Positions 44,916 through 56,145 of a DNA stretch of 64,000 nucleotides are shown piece by piece. Position numbers and translations under genes: made by a program. This DNA comes from Spodoptera frugiperda (Eukaryota; Arthropoda; Insecta; Lepidoptera; Noctuidae). Below the pieces are notes generated by a model that searched no databases, had not been told where the DNA came from, and saw only the letters and a program-made list of their open reading frames with translations. The stretch lies in assembly GCF_023101765.2 (NCBI RefSeq), contig NC_064213.1, forward strand, positions 3,286,001-3,350,000. Reading direction: 5' to 3'. How positions within the stretch are numbered: position 1 is the first letter of the stretch; the number at the start of each line of letters is the position of its first letter.

Positions 44916-47164
44916 AAACTAACATGAGATCCATCTGTTCTATGGCTCCTATTTAATAAATATGGCTTCAACTAATTAGGTACTAGGTCCATATTATGTC
45001 TTCCTGTCTCTAATAAACATTGTTCAAACATTTATAGAAGGTATAGTTCCGTTTATAAAGCCTTTGTAGATTATTGTTAAGTGTGTATGATAAAGATAGG
45101 TTTAGAGTCTATTACTGCCATTATAATCTGTCTAGCCGGCTGTTAGCCCGGCGGGAAAATTACTGATGTGATTGTGTGGGGCCATGAAAATGGCGTTTTA
45201 AAACCAAAATATGTTAGGTTTTTGTTTTTTTTTTTTAATAATTTTATTCAAAAATTTTACATAAATTGTGGCCTTAAATCTAGACTCACCAAACTGTAAC
45301 ATTTGATGGCGAGAAGCGCTCATTAAACAATCATTTGATACTCGTATTAGGTTAGAAGGTACGTATTTACGTATTTAGGTTTGAAATAATTTGTGCTACC
45401 TATTATATGTTCGTAAAGTTTTTAATCCCATTTTAATAATAGAGGAAACCCGAAATTGTTATACTATAATGTAAATATTATTCAAGTAACACACACGGGA
45501 ACACAATGTTTTCACGAATCAGATACTGAAATGTGTATTATTTTTATGAATGGGGTTAACAAACCTGATAAATCGATACGAATACGATCAATATCTAAAT
45601 TAACTATGACTATGTCATTAAAAGTAATCAAACTAGACTTGACAGCGATGCGGACGAGTGCTTTGACGCCTAACGAGAATTTATATTTTATTTTTTTCTT
45701 TATTTTAGTTTTAAGTTAGTTTTTATCAAACTAAAGAACAAGCATATTTTTTTTAAATGATTTGAAACCATTTTTTTACTATCCTGATTTTGCTAAATAA
45801 AAAAAAATTATATGTATATAAAGACAAAACGGTCCACTCTTCAATCCGCTGGTCTCACAGCCCAACTGGCTACATTATAGTTACATCATATGATTGCAGG
45901 TCAGAGCTCTATGGAATCATGGAACTATCTCCCAACACATAAAACAATTTGTTTTATAACTTCATCTAAAACGTTATAAAGTAACTAAATAAAAACATTA
46001 CACCTCCTTTTGGGGGCACTTGTGTAAAATTAGTTTGATTCTTGGGCAGTCGTGTAAAATGTGTGTGAACTGTAAAATAGTTTTGATTTTTACGCAACTG
46101 CGTGAAAGGGAAGATGTTGTCTTTATAGGATTAGGTAATATGTAGGTAGTACTTACGCATGTGTGAACGAGGTTTATTAGGCTAAAAAACTAATACATAC
46201 TTATATTCCGAGTGTATAATCTAAGTCTAAATTGTTAGAGGTCTTAAGACCTATAATTATTAAATAACACCTTCCAAAAGTACGGTTCTGTCAAATGTAA
46301 AAATCAAACCAACATATGAACAGCCTATTAGGTTTGAGCATTAATCACCACGCTTGCTCAATGCCGGTTAGCCTAACCAAACTAAACCCACATAGTATGA
46401 GGCTTAATTCAATTAAACCCTATTTAAATTAATTACTACACAATTAAAACACCATTTAAAAAGGTGCCTACATAACGATAAGAAAAAAAAAGTCACAACA
46501 AAGAAACAATATTAAGTAGATATTATAATGTAATCGTATGAGAAAATTTTCGTAGAAAGTGAATTTCAAATGAGTCTGACATACAAACAAACACGATGAT
46601 AAAATCGACCCGGGAAGCGAACCCGCACTGAACAATAGACCAATAGTTTCCGCTGAGCCGATATGATCACTATCTATGTTACGTTACTGAGTTACTGAGC
46701 AACTATCGAAATATACGTATGAACATGTTTCTTAAAGATACCATCACGACTTATATAGCCTAAGGGGATGGGCAGAAGTGTACAAAAGTTGTGTACATCA
46801 ACCCACTGCTAGGTGATGAAAGACACTTTATTGTTTAAGATGTTATCAAAGATTTTCGTGTTGTAAATCACTTGTATGTTTTGAGGTGCATAAAAATGTG
46901 TTTAGTTGTTTTCGAGATAGTCACATTTACATAAAAGAATTATCTACATAGAAGTCTTCCTACGAATATTATATCTGAATACGAAACTTTGTGAGGATCT
47001 GTATACTTTTTAATCTTTAACACAAAAACTACTGCACAGATTTGAAAGAAAATCACAGAGTTAGGGCGCTTTTCACTCAATTCATTGGTACATATAGCAT
47101 AGCCCTGGCGAAAACGGACTCAGATAAGCTGTGTTTTTATATGGAAAGTTGCGTGTTATGGATG
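44916..47164. other. Gene-free AT-rich stretch
   Basis: No gene supported. 46600-46672 (minus) has a tRNA-like 'cagtgcgggttcgcttcccg' that may be a SINE head. 46741-46800 ('aaggggatgggcagaagtg') looks like a diverged SINE-A tail. The 87-codon frame at 45456-45719 has no motif. Confidence 0.45.
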
Positions 47165-47278
47165 GCATCCCTGCTATGGATGGAAGCTCGAGCTACGCGT
47201 CTTACAGTTTGCGGTGGTGCATCTTCATAGCACATCTTACTCGCACCACTACATAGTTTCACAGCTTAGCTATTATAT
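47165..47278 (-). repeat. Relative of the MITE at 62076
   Basis: 'catagtttcacagcttagct' and 'gctcgagctacgcgtc' match that family in minus orientation. Truncated. Confidence 0.5.
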
Positions 47279-47584
47279 ACTCGCAGAATCCTTAGGTTAA
47301 AGTCTGGAAAAACCCATAGACTAAATTCTTAACGAAAGAAGCCATTAATAGCTAGTTACACAGAGTAGACACATCAGTTTTAGATGTAAATTTCACAGTA
47401 CATTTGCCCTATACAAAAGCAATAAGGTCAAACCAAAGTCAAAATAAAATAAATAAAGCTTAGCCTAGTTTCGTAGTATTAATTATTACTCCGTACAATT
47501 CTGTCAAAACCAAGCCCTGGATTATACTGAAAAAGGTTTCAAAGTTGAAGTGTAGGTATAAAGGAAATAATTTACAATATATAC

Positions 47585-47738
47585 TAGCTATTTCCGCACG
47601 GTTTCACCCGCTCTAGTCGGGTCCTTTTGATTGTAGCGTGACGTTTTATATTCTACCAGCTTCACCCAAGTCAGCTCATATCCTGTTTGTACCTATACTG
47701 AATTTAATCAAAATTCGTTCAGTAGTTTCAGCGTCTTA
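47585..47738 (-). repeat. Repeat D-like copy
   Basis: 'actagctatttccgcacgg' at the left and 'aaaattcgttcagtagtttc' at the right. A hybrid of repeat D and the diffuse repeat. Confidence 0.55.
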
Positions 47739-47801
47739 CTTAACAATCACACTTTCCACCCACTATTTGACCATGCTATATAGTGTACTTTTAGTTATGG
47801 T

Positions 47802-48035
47802 CAACGTCACGTCTTTTATCCCCGAAGGAGTAGGCAGAGGTGCACATTACGGCACGTAATGCCGCTATACAATGTACACCTACTTTTCACCCCTTGTGTT
47901 AACAGTCCCATATAATAGGAGGTGAGCCCATTGCAATATACTGGACACAATTCCAGGCTCCGTGCTACTTTTGAGATATTTTCGAAAAAAGCCTTGCAGT
48001 CGCACTTTTGCGACCATTCGACCAACGAGGCAGTC
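47802..48035 (-). repeat. SINE-A copy
   Basis: Minus orientation. A full tail is followed by a deletion of the box B region (the 'gcccagcaatactttgcccg...' part is missing) and the head end 'cgaccaacgaggcagtcg'. Confidence 0.8.
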
Positions 48036-48243
48036 GTTAGTTATGATCAATTTATAACATTATGTACTTTTTACCTTAAAACCCTGTGTGCGAGTAAAAC
48101 AAGGTAGTCCAAAATTAAATAAACCTTTGTATGCCTGTCTGTCTGTCAGTCAGTCAGTCCATACTATTTTAAGGAAACAATACTTCTCTAACACAAAAGG
48201 TCATACATCCATATAATTGTACCAGACGATTTTTATCCCAATC

Positions 48244-51200
48244 TTTTTTTTTTTTTTTTTTTAGTCTTTATTAAATACATATGTTGGAGGGTTTAATCAC
48301 ACAATGATTATGTCACCCTCATAGGAACTTTAACAAAATATATAACTTAATTTCTATTAATAAAAATATTTTTAACTAGTAAATATACTTTTTTAGCTAT
48401 GTCTGATATAGGTACAGACAAAATACTATTAAATTTGCCAACATTATAATTTAATTTAGGAAAAATTAGCTTTCTTTCGACTTCGCCCCGAACACATTCC
48501 GACAGAATATGGTGCACATCTTCAACTATATTACACACTGCACAGTCAGGCGACTCGACTTTGCCCATTAGATATGCAAAACCATTGGTCGGAATATGTC
48601 CTGAGCGAAGCCTTAAAGCTGTGACTATTTCAGATCTGCTCATATTGGCTTGATCTATCCACGGAAAGCGGTGGATGTTTGGTTGGATCGTTTTGTACCA
48701 GATCCCTTTACTTAACGATCTTTGGTCGAAGTATTCGGTCCACAATTTTACACACTGGTTTTTAATAATATATAACAGATCGGAGAAATATGGTAAACAA
48801 TCCACATCAATACCATCTGCTATAGCTTCCTTTGCTAACTGGTCAACTCTCTCATTTTCAATCAAGCCAATATGAGCTGGTACCCACTGGAGAACAATAT
48901 TTTTATTCCTATCCACAAGTTCACACAAAGATTGAAGAATCGTGTAGGCTATCGGTGCACCTCGAAAGTTCGAGGTACATCGAGCTAGATGTTGGAGTGC
49001 GCTCTTCGAATCCGTGAACACGACGTAATTACCGCTTTCAAGGGAGTTAATATATGACAAAGCTTCTGCTATTGCAATAAGTTCAGCGTACATAATATTA
49101 ATGTTACATTTTATTTTAAGCTTAACGTGGGTATTCGAATGCGGATCAAAGAACGCTGCTCCTACTCCACTTCCATCTTTTGAACCATCAGTAAAGATCA
49201 TACCATAATTAATATAATTTTGATTAATATACTGTGTACACATTCGATTAAGATTATAGGAATTATAACATCTTTTTGATTTGTCTACAGATTCAATCTT
49301 TAGTCTAATAATATTAGATAAATCCACATTGCTGACCCAAGTGTTTAAAGAAAACATTTCTAATTTTGGACTTACATAAATCTCCTTCGTCTTAAGGAAT
49401 TGATGAACAGTTATCAACAAAGGTTTTTTCTTCCGATACCAATATGAATTATTATCATTAATAATATCACTCAAATTATCTAACAAAGAAATGACTGCAT
49501 CACGGGTGTAAGATTTTGATTTAAGCCAATACTTTCCTGCTAAATAATACCTACGGATGTGCAATGGTTGAAGATAAAGTTCATTTTCCATGATATGTAT
49601 AGGAGTGGTTTTAACAAAACCACCGATAAGTCTCATGATTACGTTTTGCACTTTAATCAATTTACTTAAATGCGTATCACTAGCATCGTCATAAAGGAAA
49701 CTAGCGTAATCTATCCTACTTCGTATTAGAGATATATATAAGCGTCTTAAATGCACCGGATGTACTCCCCAATTAGAACCTACAAGAAATTTGAAAATAT
49801 TAACATGTTTCAAAATTTTGTCTTTAATTTCATTAATGTGTCTGGACCATCTTAGAGATCGGTCAAGCCACAGGCCTAAGTATTTTATATTGTCTACCAC
49901 TGGCAATAACATATTTTTAACTTTAATTTCTGCTAATTCTTTCCTAAAACCCCTTCTAAAAATGCAAATATTACTTTTTGACGTAGAAATTTCTAATCCT
50001 AGACCTGAAAGTATATTTGTAAACTGATCTAAGGCTAATTGTAAATTACAAGCTGTTTCTGAAATATTACTGCCAGTGATATACAAAACAAAATCATCAG
50101 CATATTGTGATATATTTACGAGACTTATATCCTTGCACAAAGAAAATGTGGCAATGTTAAACAATAGAGGCGACAGTGGGTCACCCTGTGCCAATCCCCG
50201 ACCCGCCCTACGGCCCAACAACACATTGTTTACATTAATCTTAAGATTTCTTTCTTTTAAATAGTTCCAAATATATCTACACATTTTATCTCCTACGCCT
50301 AGTCGATCCATTATTTGTAACAGGGAGGTAATGTCGATGTTATTGTATGCGTCCTTAATGTCTATAAAACATCCAATCGTTGACTGTTTTCTTGCAAAAC
50401 CTATTTGTATTTTTAGTAATAGTTTGCTTAAATTATCTATTGTTGAGCGACACTTTCTAAATCCGGTTGTGTCATCAGATAAAATGCTGTGTTTTTCAAT
50501 AAACCACTCTAACCTTCTCATTAGAATGGTATGAAAAACTTTACAGATGCAAGAGATCATCGAGATTGGTCGCAACGAAGAAAGACTGTTGGGATCGCGG
50601 CCGGGTTTTGGTATTGGTACCACCGTAACATCACGCCATTGTTTAGGCACAAAACCTGTCAAATAGATTTGATTATAAAAATAGAGTAATATTTGTTTTC
50701 CATTATCTGGAAGATTTTTAATCATTGAGTATGAAATATTATCATGACCTGGTGAAGTATCTTTAGATCTAATGGCTTTATCTAGCTCCTGTTTTGTAAT
50801 AATAACATCTAATGTAGGATTCCGAGAAAAAAAAGACGGATCTAATGGATTTACAAAATCCGGCGCTAAACTATGAAGCAACTGATTGACTTTATATGTA
50901 TCTACATATTCTTTTCGAGATTTGTATCCTTTCAACCATTTCATTTTTGACCAAACTACCTTTGGAGAAGTTGCTTCGTCTAAAGCGGAACAAAAGGATT
51001 GCCACGCTTTGTTTTTAGCATTACGAATTAATTTTTGTGAGATACTAATATTTCGTTGCAATACTTCAAGATTCCGCGGAGTTGGGTTCCTCCTAAAGTT
51101 TGATAAAGCTAACCGGCGTTCAGCTACACATTTCGACAAGTTTGCATTCCAGTAGGGTTTGGGAGAAAAGGTTGAGTTCGGGTTTTCGCAAATTTTGATA

Positions 51201-51478
51201 AAAGGGATACATATGTCTGCTGCCATATTAATATTCTCAATGAAAAGATCATAACTAAGTTGTAAACTTTCCGAATATTTAAATTCATTAAAAAGATTTA
51301 ATAGTATGTATTTATACGCATCCCAGTCCGCGTTTTTGAAATTTCTACGTAACGTACTTTTCGCTAAGCATTCAATATAGGAAGACATTTTAATCACATT
51401 ATGGTCGCTGCCTAACGTTTCATTGAAGGAGGTCCAATCAAATTGTAATGCTATGTAATCCCAATCACCGGGCAATAG
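48244..51478 (-). mobile_element. Young I-group-like LINE, 5'-truncated
   Basis: A 19-base T run at 48244-48262 (the poly(A) tail) is followed by a short 3' UTR and the 1042-codon frame. The copy begins inside the endonuclease domain at ~51478, where a stop lies just outside in frame. Target duplications are not clear: TTTTTATCCCAA outside the tail only partly matches TTTTTATTCAAC at the 5' side. The long uninterrupted frame argues for a recent insertion. Confidence 0.85.
48347..51475 (-). CDS. LINE ORF2: reverse transcriptase, RNase H, zinc knuckle (N-terminus missing)
   Basis: The largest intact frame in the window, 1042 codons. It opens at a TTG only because the element is truncated; there is no native start. 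Residues 10-30 (LGSDHNVIKM) are the last motif of an AP-like endonuclease. The reverse transcriptase spans about 270-545, with FIDIKDAYNNI (D372), LAQGDPLSPLLFN (429-440) and the catalytic YADD (458-461). An RNase H domain lies at about 755-885 with D763, E798, D822 and D878, and H868 in VPAHIG. A C-terminal knuckle uses C978, C981, H988/H989 and C994. This order fits I-group LINEs, where the protein nicks DNA and copies the element RNA in place. Reverse transcriptase and RNase H look catalytically complete. The endonuclease is absent, so autonomous movement is unlikely. It has no host-gene context. Confidence 0.9.
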   Translation of the reverse strand: MPGDWDYIALQFDWTSFNETLGSDHNVIKMSSYIECLAKSTLRRNFKNADWDAYKYILLNLFNEFKYSESLQLSYDLFIENINMAADICIPFIKICENPNSTFSPKPYWNANLSKCVAERRLALSNFRRNPTPRNLEVLQRNISISQKLIRNAKNKAWQSFCSALDEATSPKVVWSKMKWLKGYKSRKEYVDTYKVNQLLHSLAPDFVNPLDPSFFSRNPTLDVIITKQELDKAIRSKDTSPGHDNISYSMIKNLPDNGKQILLYFYNQIYLTGFVPKQWRDVTVVPIPKPGRDPNSLSSLRPISMISCICKVFHTILMRRLEWFIEKHSILSDDTTGFRKCRSTIDNLSKLLLKIQIGFARKQSTIGCFIDIKDAYNNIDITSLLQIMDRLGVGDKMCRYIWNYLKERNLKINVNNVLLGRRAGRGLAQGDPLSPLLFNIATFSLCKDISLVNISQYADDFVLYITGSNISETACNLQLALDQFTNILSGLGLEISTSKSNICIFRRGFRKELAEIKVKNMLLPVVDNIKYLGLWLDRSLRWSRHINEIKDKILKHVNIFKFLVGSNWGVHPVHLRRLYISLIRSRIDYASFLYDDASDTHLSKLIKVQNVIMRLIGGFVKTTPIHIMENELYLQPLHIRRYYLAGKYWLKSKSYTRDAVISLLDNLSDIINDNNSYWYRKKKPLLITVHQFLKTKEIYVSPKLEMFSLNTWVSNVDLSNIIRLKIESVDKSKRCYNSYNLNRMCTQYINQNYINYGMIFTDGSKDGSGVGAAFFDPHSNTHVKLKIKCNINIMYAELIAIAEALSYINSLESGNYVVFTDSKSALQHLARCTSNFRGAPIAYTILQSLCELVDRNKNIVLQWVPAHIGLIENERVDQLAKEAIADGIDVDCLPYFSDLLYIIKNQCVKLWTEYFDQRSLSKGIWYKTIQPNIHRFPWIDQANMSRSEIVTALRLRSGHIPTNGFAYLMGKVESPDCAVCNIVEDVHHILSECVRGEVERKLIFPKLNYNVGKFNSILSVPISDIAKKVYLLVKNIFINRN

Positions 51479-52050
51479 AGTATGTTTTTATTCAACAAGA
51501 TTAGAAGTTCTCCTTATAAGAGCTCCTACACGATCCCTGACTCCATCCTTCACCTATTTCCAAAGGTTTTGATTACAATACAAAGGAAAACGAACCTTAT
51601 TGATACAGGAGGTTACAGATACAAATATGTTATGTACAGTATTGCTCACTCGATTTGTTTTAAAGGTCATTTTTGCTTGGGTTTCTAGGATTGTAATTCA
51701 ACCTGAAGATTTACATATACATATAATCTGTATACGTAGTTTTGTATGTGGGTTGTATTTACTTATTTCTTTTTTTTGCTGTACTAAGATTTTTTAGTCA
51801 AAAGACTATTGAGGTGGGTTTAAATAGGTATTAAGCTTCATAGTGTTCACACATGAGATCCATATTAAATTCGGATAAAGGAAAATTCTTTATCTATTAT
51901 TTTAGTTTAAAATAAGTATTTGACTGTTCAAAGAAAACTGTTGAATCCCAATCCTCCAGTTGGTAACTTCGGTCACCGGTATTCGGCAGTTTTTACTATT
52001 TTTGTTAAGGTTCCATGTTATAGGGGTGAGCCTAATGCCAGACGTTTGAC
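51479..52050. other. Unassigned sequence
   Basis: No gene. A SINE-like phrase 'taggggtgagcctaatgcca' sits at 52021-52040, just before SINE-B. Confidence 0.4.
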
Positions 52051-52238
52051 TGCATAGTTGGCGCGGTGGCTGGGCAACTGGCTGCCGTGCAACGTGTCGC
52101 GGGTTCGATTCCCGCACGGAACAATTCTTTGTGTGATTCACAGATTACTGTTCCGGGTCTGGGTGTCATGTGCATGTGAAATTGTACGTTTGTAAACGCA
52201 CCCACGACACAGGAGAAAATCCTAATGTGGGGCAATGT
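52051..52238 (+). repeat. SINE-B copy (near full length)
   Basis: The best SINE-B copy here, tRNA-like, with box A 'ttggcgcggtggc' and a perfect box B GGTTCGATTCC at 52102-52112. The body carries 'gtgattcacagattactg', and the 3' end 'cacgacacaggagaaaatcc' is followed by an A-rich tail to 52260. Promoter elements are intact, so RNA polymerase III transcription is plausible. Confidence 0.88.
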
Positions 52239-52264
52239 TTTTTTAAAAAAGAAAAAAAAAAGAA

Positions 52265-52411
52265 AGACTCCGTGGTACTACTCAAAAATTTTTAAAAACC
52301 CGCTTTAGCCCAGCAGTACTGTGCCCGACCCAGGAATTAAGCCCAAGACATCTTACGACATATTGCGACTGCTGTAGTCGCATTTGCGATCAGTCGACCA
52401 ATGAGACAGAA
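52265..52411 (-). repeat. SINE-A head half
   Basis: Minus orientation: 'gactccgtggtactactc', then a decayed box B complement ('aggaattaagccc') and 'cgaccaatgagaca'. It is immediately beside SINE-B's A-rich tail. Confidence 0.7.
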
Positions 52412-52821
52412 CTCGATACATTAATTACGTATGAAGGTAAAAAAAAACTACTTAAAATCTTTTAACTCTTTATTTCAATTGTCTACAAAAAGACCACTCA
52501 CTTTAAATTCACAAACGAACCTCATATCATCATTTATTGTATCTATATAGAGATGTTAACCACCCCTCAAAAGCCATATATAGAGTTAACATGTCCATCA
52601 ATAGCTGACGTTAGATTGACAGATACATGTTCAAAGGAAGCCTTGTTCACGCTTGTTCCACGTCTATTGTCAGCAGACTTCGATTAGACGTCAATCATCA
52701 CGATTGGGTTAAGACATCTTGTTATGTGACAAATAAATTGTAGCTCGAGAATGGCTGCACTGATTTTCACGCAATTTGTTTTACCAATAAAACTTACGAC
52801 TAAAATATCAGGGTTTACCAC
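52412..52821. other. Unassigned sequence
   Basis: No gene or repeat recognised. Confidence 0.4.
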
Positions 52822-52980
52822 GAAAATTCTAAAATCACGATTTACTCGTATATTTATGGAGAAAAGCTCTATTAGTTTCGAGTCGCATCATGAGCAGCGT
52901 ACGCAGAAGTCTCTGTAACTCGAAACTAGTAGAGCTTTTCTCCATTAATATACGAGTAAATCATGATTTTTTATTTAGTA
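52822..52980. mobile_element. Fold-back MITE, family F, copy 2
   Basis: Inverted arms 'aaatcacgatttactcgtat' and 'tggagaaaagctctattag' against their complements at 52920-52975 pair over ~55 bp. The short centre ('gagcagcgtacgcagaag') corresponds to the middle of copy 1 with a deletion. Confidence 0.8.
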
Positions 52981-53320
52981 TATCTCACGATAGTCACTAT
53001 AAAAACTAAAATTTTGTACATTATCTTTAATCTCGCAAATGCTTTAATCAACTCAATAATTAGATCAATTATCAAAGCCAATAAATATGTTAATATTCGG
53101 AAAATTCTAAACAACTTTTTCAATTGTCCAATTTCCACATTTACGACAATGAAATATCAAAAGCTTAATACCAAATATGTTTGACTATTAAGAAACTACA
53201 GACTACTGAGAAACTACACAAACAACCTTTGACGGGACAGACAGAAGCACACATTACAAAGCAAGTCCATAAAATCATATCAATTTACAACGTAATAAGC
53301 ATTAAGATCAACACCTTCTC

Positions 53321-53750
53321 TAAGAGCGGTTGCACATTAAGTCCGATCCGATCCGATTTCCGAATCGGATCTCGAGAAAAATTCAACCAATTGTTGTCGT
53401 AGAACTATTTCCATCTGAACTGATCTTCGTCATCCACTTTCCTTGAAGTTAAAGCATTTATTTCAACAAAAATAAATAGAAATTTTTAAAACGTCAAAAA
53501 ATATAGACTCGTTCGCCGTTAGTCTCTGTCAGTGAAGTTAGCTGCTCATTCCAAAGTGTACTCAGATTTTAATGGAGAAGAACGAGAAAGAAACAACATC
53601 ATTGGTCTTTTAAAAAAATATATACAGTTTGACAATCTCATTACAACATTATTTGATCTAATCAATGTATGTAAATAGACATAGTAGTGTGGATAATACG
53701 GATTCGGATCAGAATCGGATCGGATCGGGTGTAGTATGAAACCCCTCTTA
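53321..53750. mobile_element. MITE with TCCGATCC-rich ends
   Basis: The left end ('taagagcggttgcacatta', 'ccgatccgatccgatt') and right end (complement of 'taagaggggtttcatacta', 'ccgatccgatccgattc') form imperfect inverted repeats of ~40 bp around an AT-rich body. No coding. Target duplication not resolved. Confidence 0.65.
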
Positions 53751-54854
53751 CACGACTTAACCATTCAACGTCAACCTAAACAAACAGACTAATTATATTA
53801 CTATCAAAACGGGATAATTATACCCTTTGCTTAGAATTTCGATCAAATTGTATTAAGAGCTTACCCGGGGTCTGATTGTTTGATTCGATTAGGTGAGGGG
53901 TTGAATGTCAGCGTTCGGAGATTAAATTCTATAAACGTTTTTCTCTATAGAAAGGGGAGAAAGGATAGAAGAAAGCAGATTTACGAAAGAAGAATACACA
54001 GCTCATATGAATTGGACTTTCGGTGATAGGCGTCCTAGACGGATATACTTACATCGACCAGACTGGCTATATTAAAGAAGAGCCACATTAAAGTACTCTT
54101 AGGTAACCGACGAGCATGATGAAAAGACTGATAACTGTTGATGAAGCGAAAGAAGTATGTGAGATTCGCAGCAATTAGCGTTCCATTGCTTCTGTTTATC
54201 CCCATGAGAGATAAGTGTGAGGTGAAAGGTAAGTTTTTTTTAGATAATCATCTAGAAAAAAGAAATGATAAAATGTATAAGATTATAGCAACAACTTGAG
54301 AACGATTGTACAGGTGTGAATTAAACGAATTAAGTAATCTTCAACCCAAAAATTGAATTTCTCCTTCATCATTTTCTGTACGTCCATTAATACAACACCT
54401 ATGCAGAAGCGGAGTATATTATTCAGTCGGTTTAACTAACACTTATAAAAAATACTCTTTACACAATACAGAGCGATAATCGTCGGCACACAACTTAGAA
54501 ATAGCAAATAAACCCACTTAAACCACAAGACATCCATAGTTTGTATTCAAAAAGCATCAAATAGTGAGACATTACTAGAAATCTTAAGCCATTACATAAG
54601 TATGAGTCACCGAGGAGCATTCAGAATTATAATGACTGGAATAAGGAAGGAAAGTACTCGCGCCAGTAGCTAGGATGAAATAATGAATATGTACATTGTT
54701 CTAAGACTATTCTGCAATTTGCAGATGACTCTGTTTGACTTTTTGTTGTGTCGTTTCAATATTTAGTGGCCGTACGAGTAACACCGGTAGTTGTTGCTAT
54801 GCTAATTTTAAACAAATATTTGTATTTGAGTGATTTTATGGTGGTCGGAAATTA
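53751..54854. other. Unassigned sequence
   Basis: No recognised gene, RNA gene or repeat. Confidence 0.4.
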
Positions 54855-55195
54855 CACTCACACTAATATTATGAATATGGAAGTTTGTTTGTTTGGATGT
54901 TTGTCCGTAAATCTCGCTGAAACTACTGAACGGATTTTGATGAAATTTGGTATACAGACAGGGTATGAATCTACTTGTGTGATAGGATACTTTTTATCAG
55001 CTAATCACACTAATCATACTAATATTATAAATGTGGACATTAGATGTTTTATGTTTATCCGTCAATCACGTTGAAACTACTGGACCGATTTTGATGAAAT
55101 TTGGTATACAGACACGACATACCTAAGCTGACTTGGATGATAGGATGATACTTTTTATCCCATGGGAATGCGGGCAAAGTCACTGGCAGAAGCTA
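54855..55195 (+). repeat. Two repeat D copies in tandem
   Basis: 'gatgaaatttggtatacaga' occurs at 54938-54957 and 55094-55113. Each is preceded by 'gtttatccgtcaatc'-like and 'aactactgaacggat'-like text, a ~155-bp period. The second copy ends 'ggcagaagctag'. The 108-codon frame across it is not a gene. Confidence 0.75.
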
Positions 55196-55997
55196 GAGTG
55201 GAATATGTATAGGTCTCAGACAGTCATTTGGTACGAGTAGTAGACTTCAAGTTCATATTGTTTTAAACATGGCACCATTATTTAATAAGTGTTTTTAAGC
55301 AGCATAAAGTTCCATATCAAACAAGCTCGATAGCACTTTATTGTTATCTAATCCACACATAATAGCCGAGTTTCAAGATGATACAAGAACTTGAAGTATG
55401 TGTACTTAAGTTTCTTAGACTTTATTACATAGGTCGGGCTAATAAAAGCGTTCTGAAAATAGTATTTCATAAGCATTATTCCAGAAGGTCTACTCTTATT
55501 CAACGAAAAACGAAGTTTCGCCCAAAACTTCGCAGATTTCATACTACAATTCCATTTATTGCGAACCTTTGTGAACAAAAATGAACGAATGAAATACAGA
55601 TAAATAAATAGGTTTAGATTTTTGAAATTAAAAACAAAACGTTATTTTAAAGTAATTTCATCAGTAAATCAATAAAACGTACGGCCGAAGATTAAACGAA
55701 ACTTCGCATTCGAGAACCGGAGTAGCCCTACTGGTTTTTGAACATCATGAGTGTATTAAAATATGACTAATCCTGGGTCCACTGAATGTTTGGACCCAGA
55801 GAAGGACGGATGAGTGTTTTTAAGCTGTAGGATTTCTGTGAGCTTCGCTTTTAATTAATTCTTACATACATACATACATAGCTATTAATAGTCTTAGAAT
55901 CTTTCATTTATAAGGCTTTTGAATGAAATGTCTGTTTACATTGTCTAATTTTGCAGAGCAGAATAAGGAAAAGTATCTCCTAAATTATAGAATAGCT
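55196..55997. other. Unassigned AT-rich sequence
   Basis: No gene recognised. A 68-codon frame at 55378-55584 has no motif. Confidence 0.4.
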
Positions 55998-56010
55998 ATA
56001 CTTAGTTTAG

Positions 56011-56132
56011 CCGCCACCTGCATCCACTGGCGGGGAGCCAGTGGATGCAGGTGGCGGCTTGTCGTTCTACGTGGAGGACCAAGGGGAGGCCTTTGTTCAG
56101 CAGTCTCTCGGCTGATGATGATGATGATGATG
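56011..56132 (+). mobile_element. Short LINE 3' insertion with a 5' snap-back hairpin
   Basis: ATACTTAGTTTAG flanks it exactly at 55998-56010 and 56133-56145, a perfect 13-bp target duplication. The LINE 3' end ('ggaggcctttgttcagcag', then (GATGAT)n) occupies 56037-56132. Its first 23 bases (56037-56059) are repeated in inverted form at 56009-56031 with a 5-base loop, making a perfect hairpin at the 5' end of the insertion. Confidence 0.9.
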
Positions 56133-56145
56133 ATACTTAGTTTAG

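Noticed and set aside
48223..51500. A target-site duplication for the large LINE
   Set aside because: TTTTTATCCCAA and TTTTTATTCAAC match only partly and lie at uncertain offsets from the ends.
52051..52125. A functional tRNA gene
   Set aside because: A tRNA-like SINE-B head followed by the family's body and A-rich tail; several copies occur.
54748..55074. 108-codon frame
   Set aside because: Mostly translation of tandem repeat D copies.
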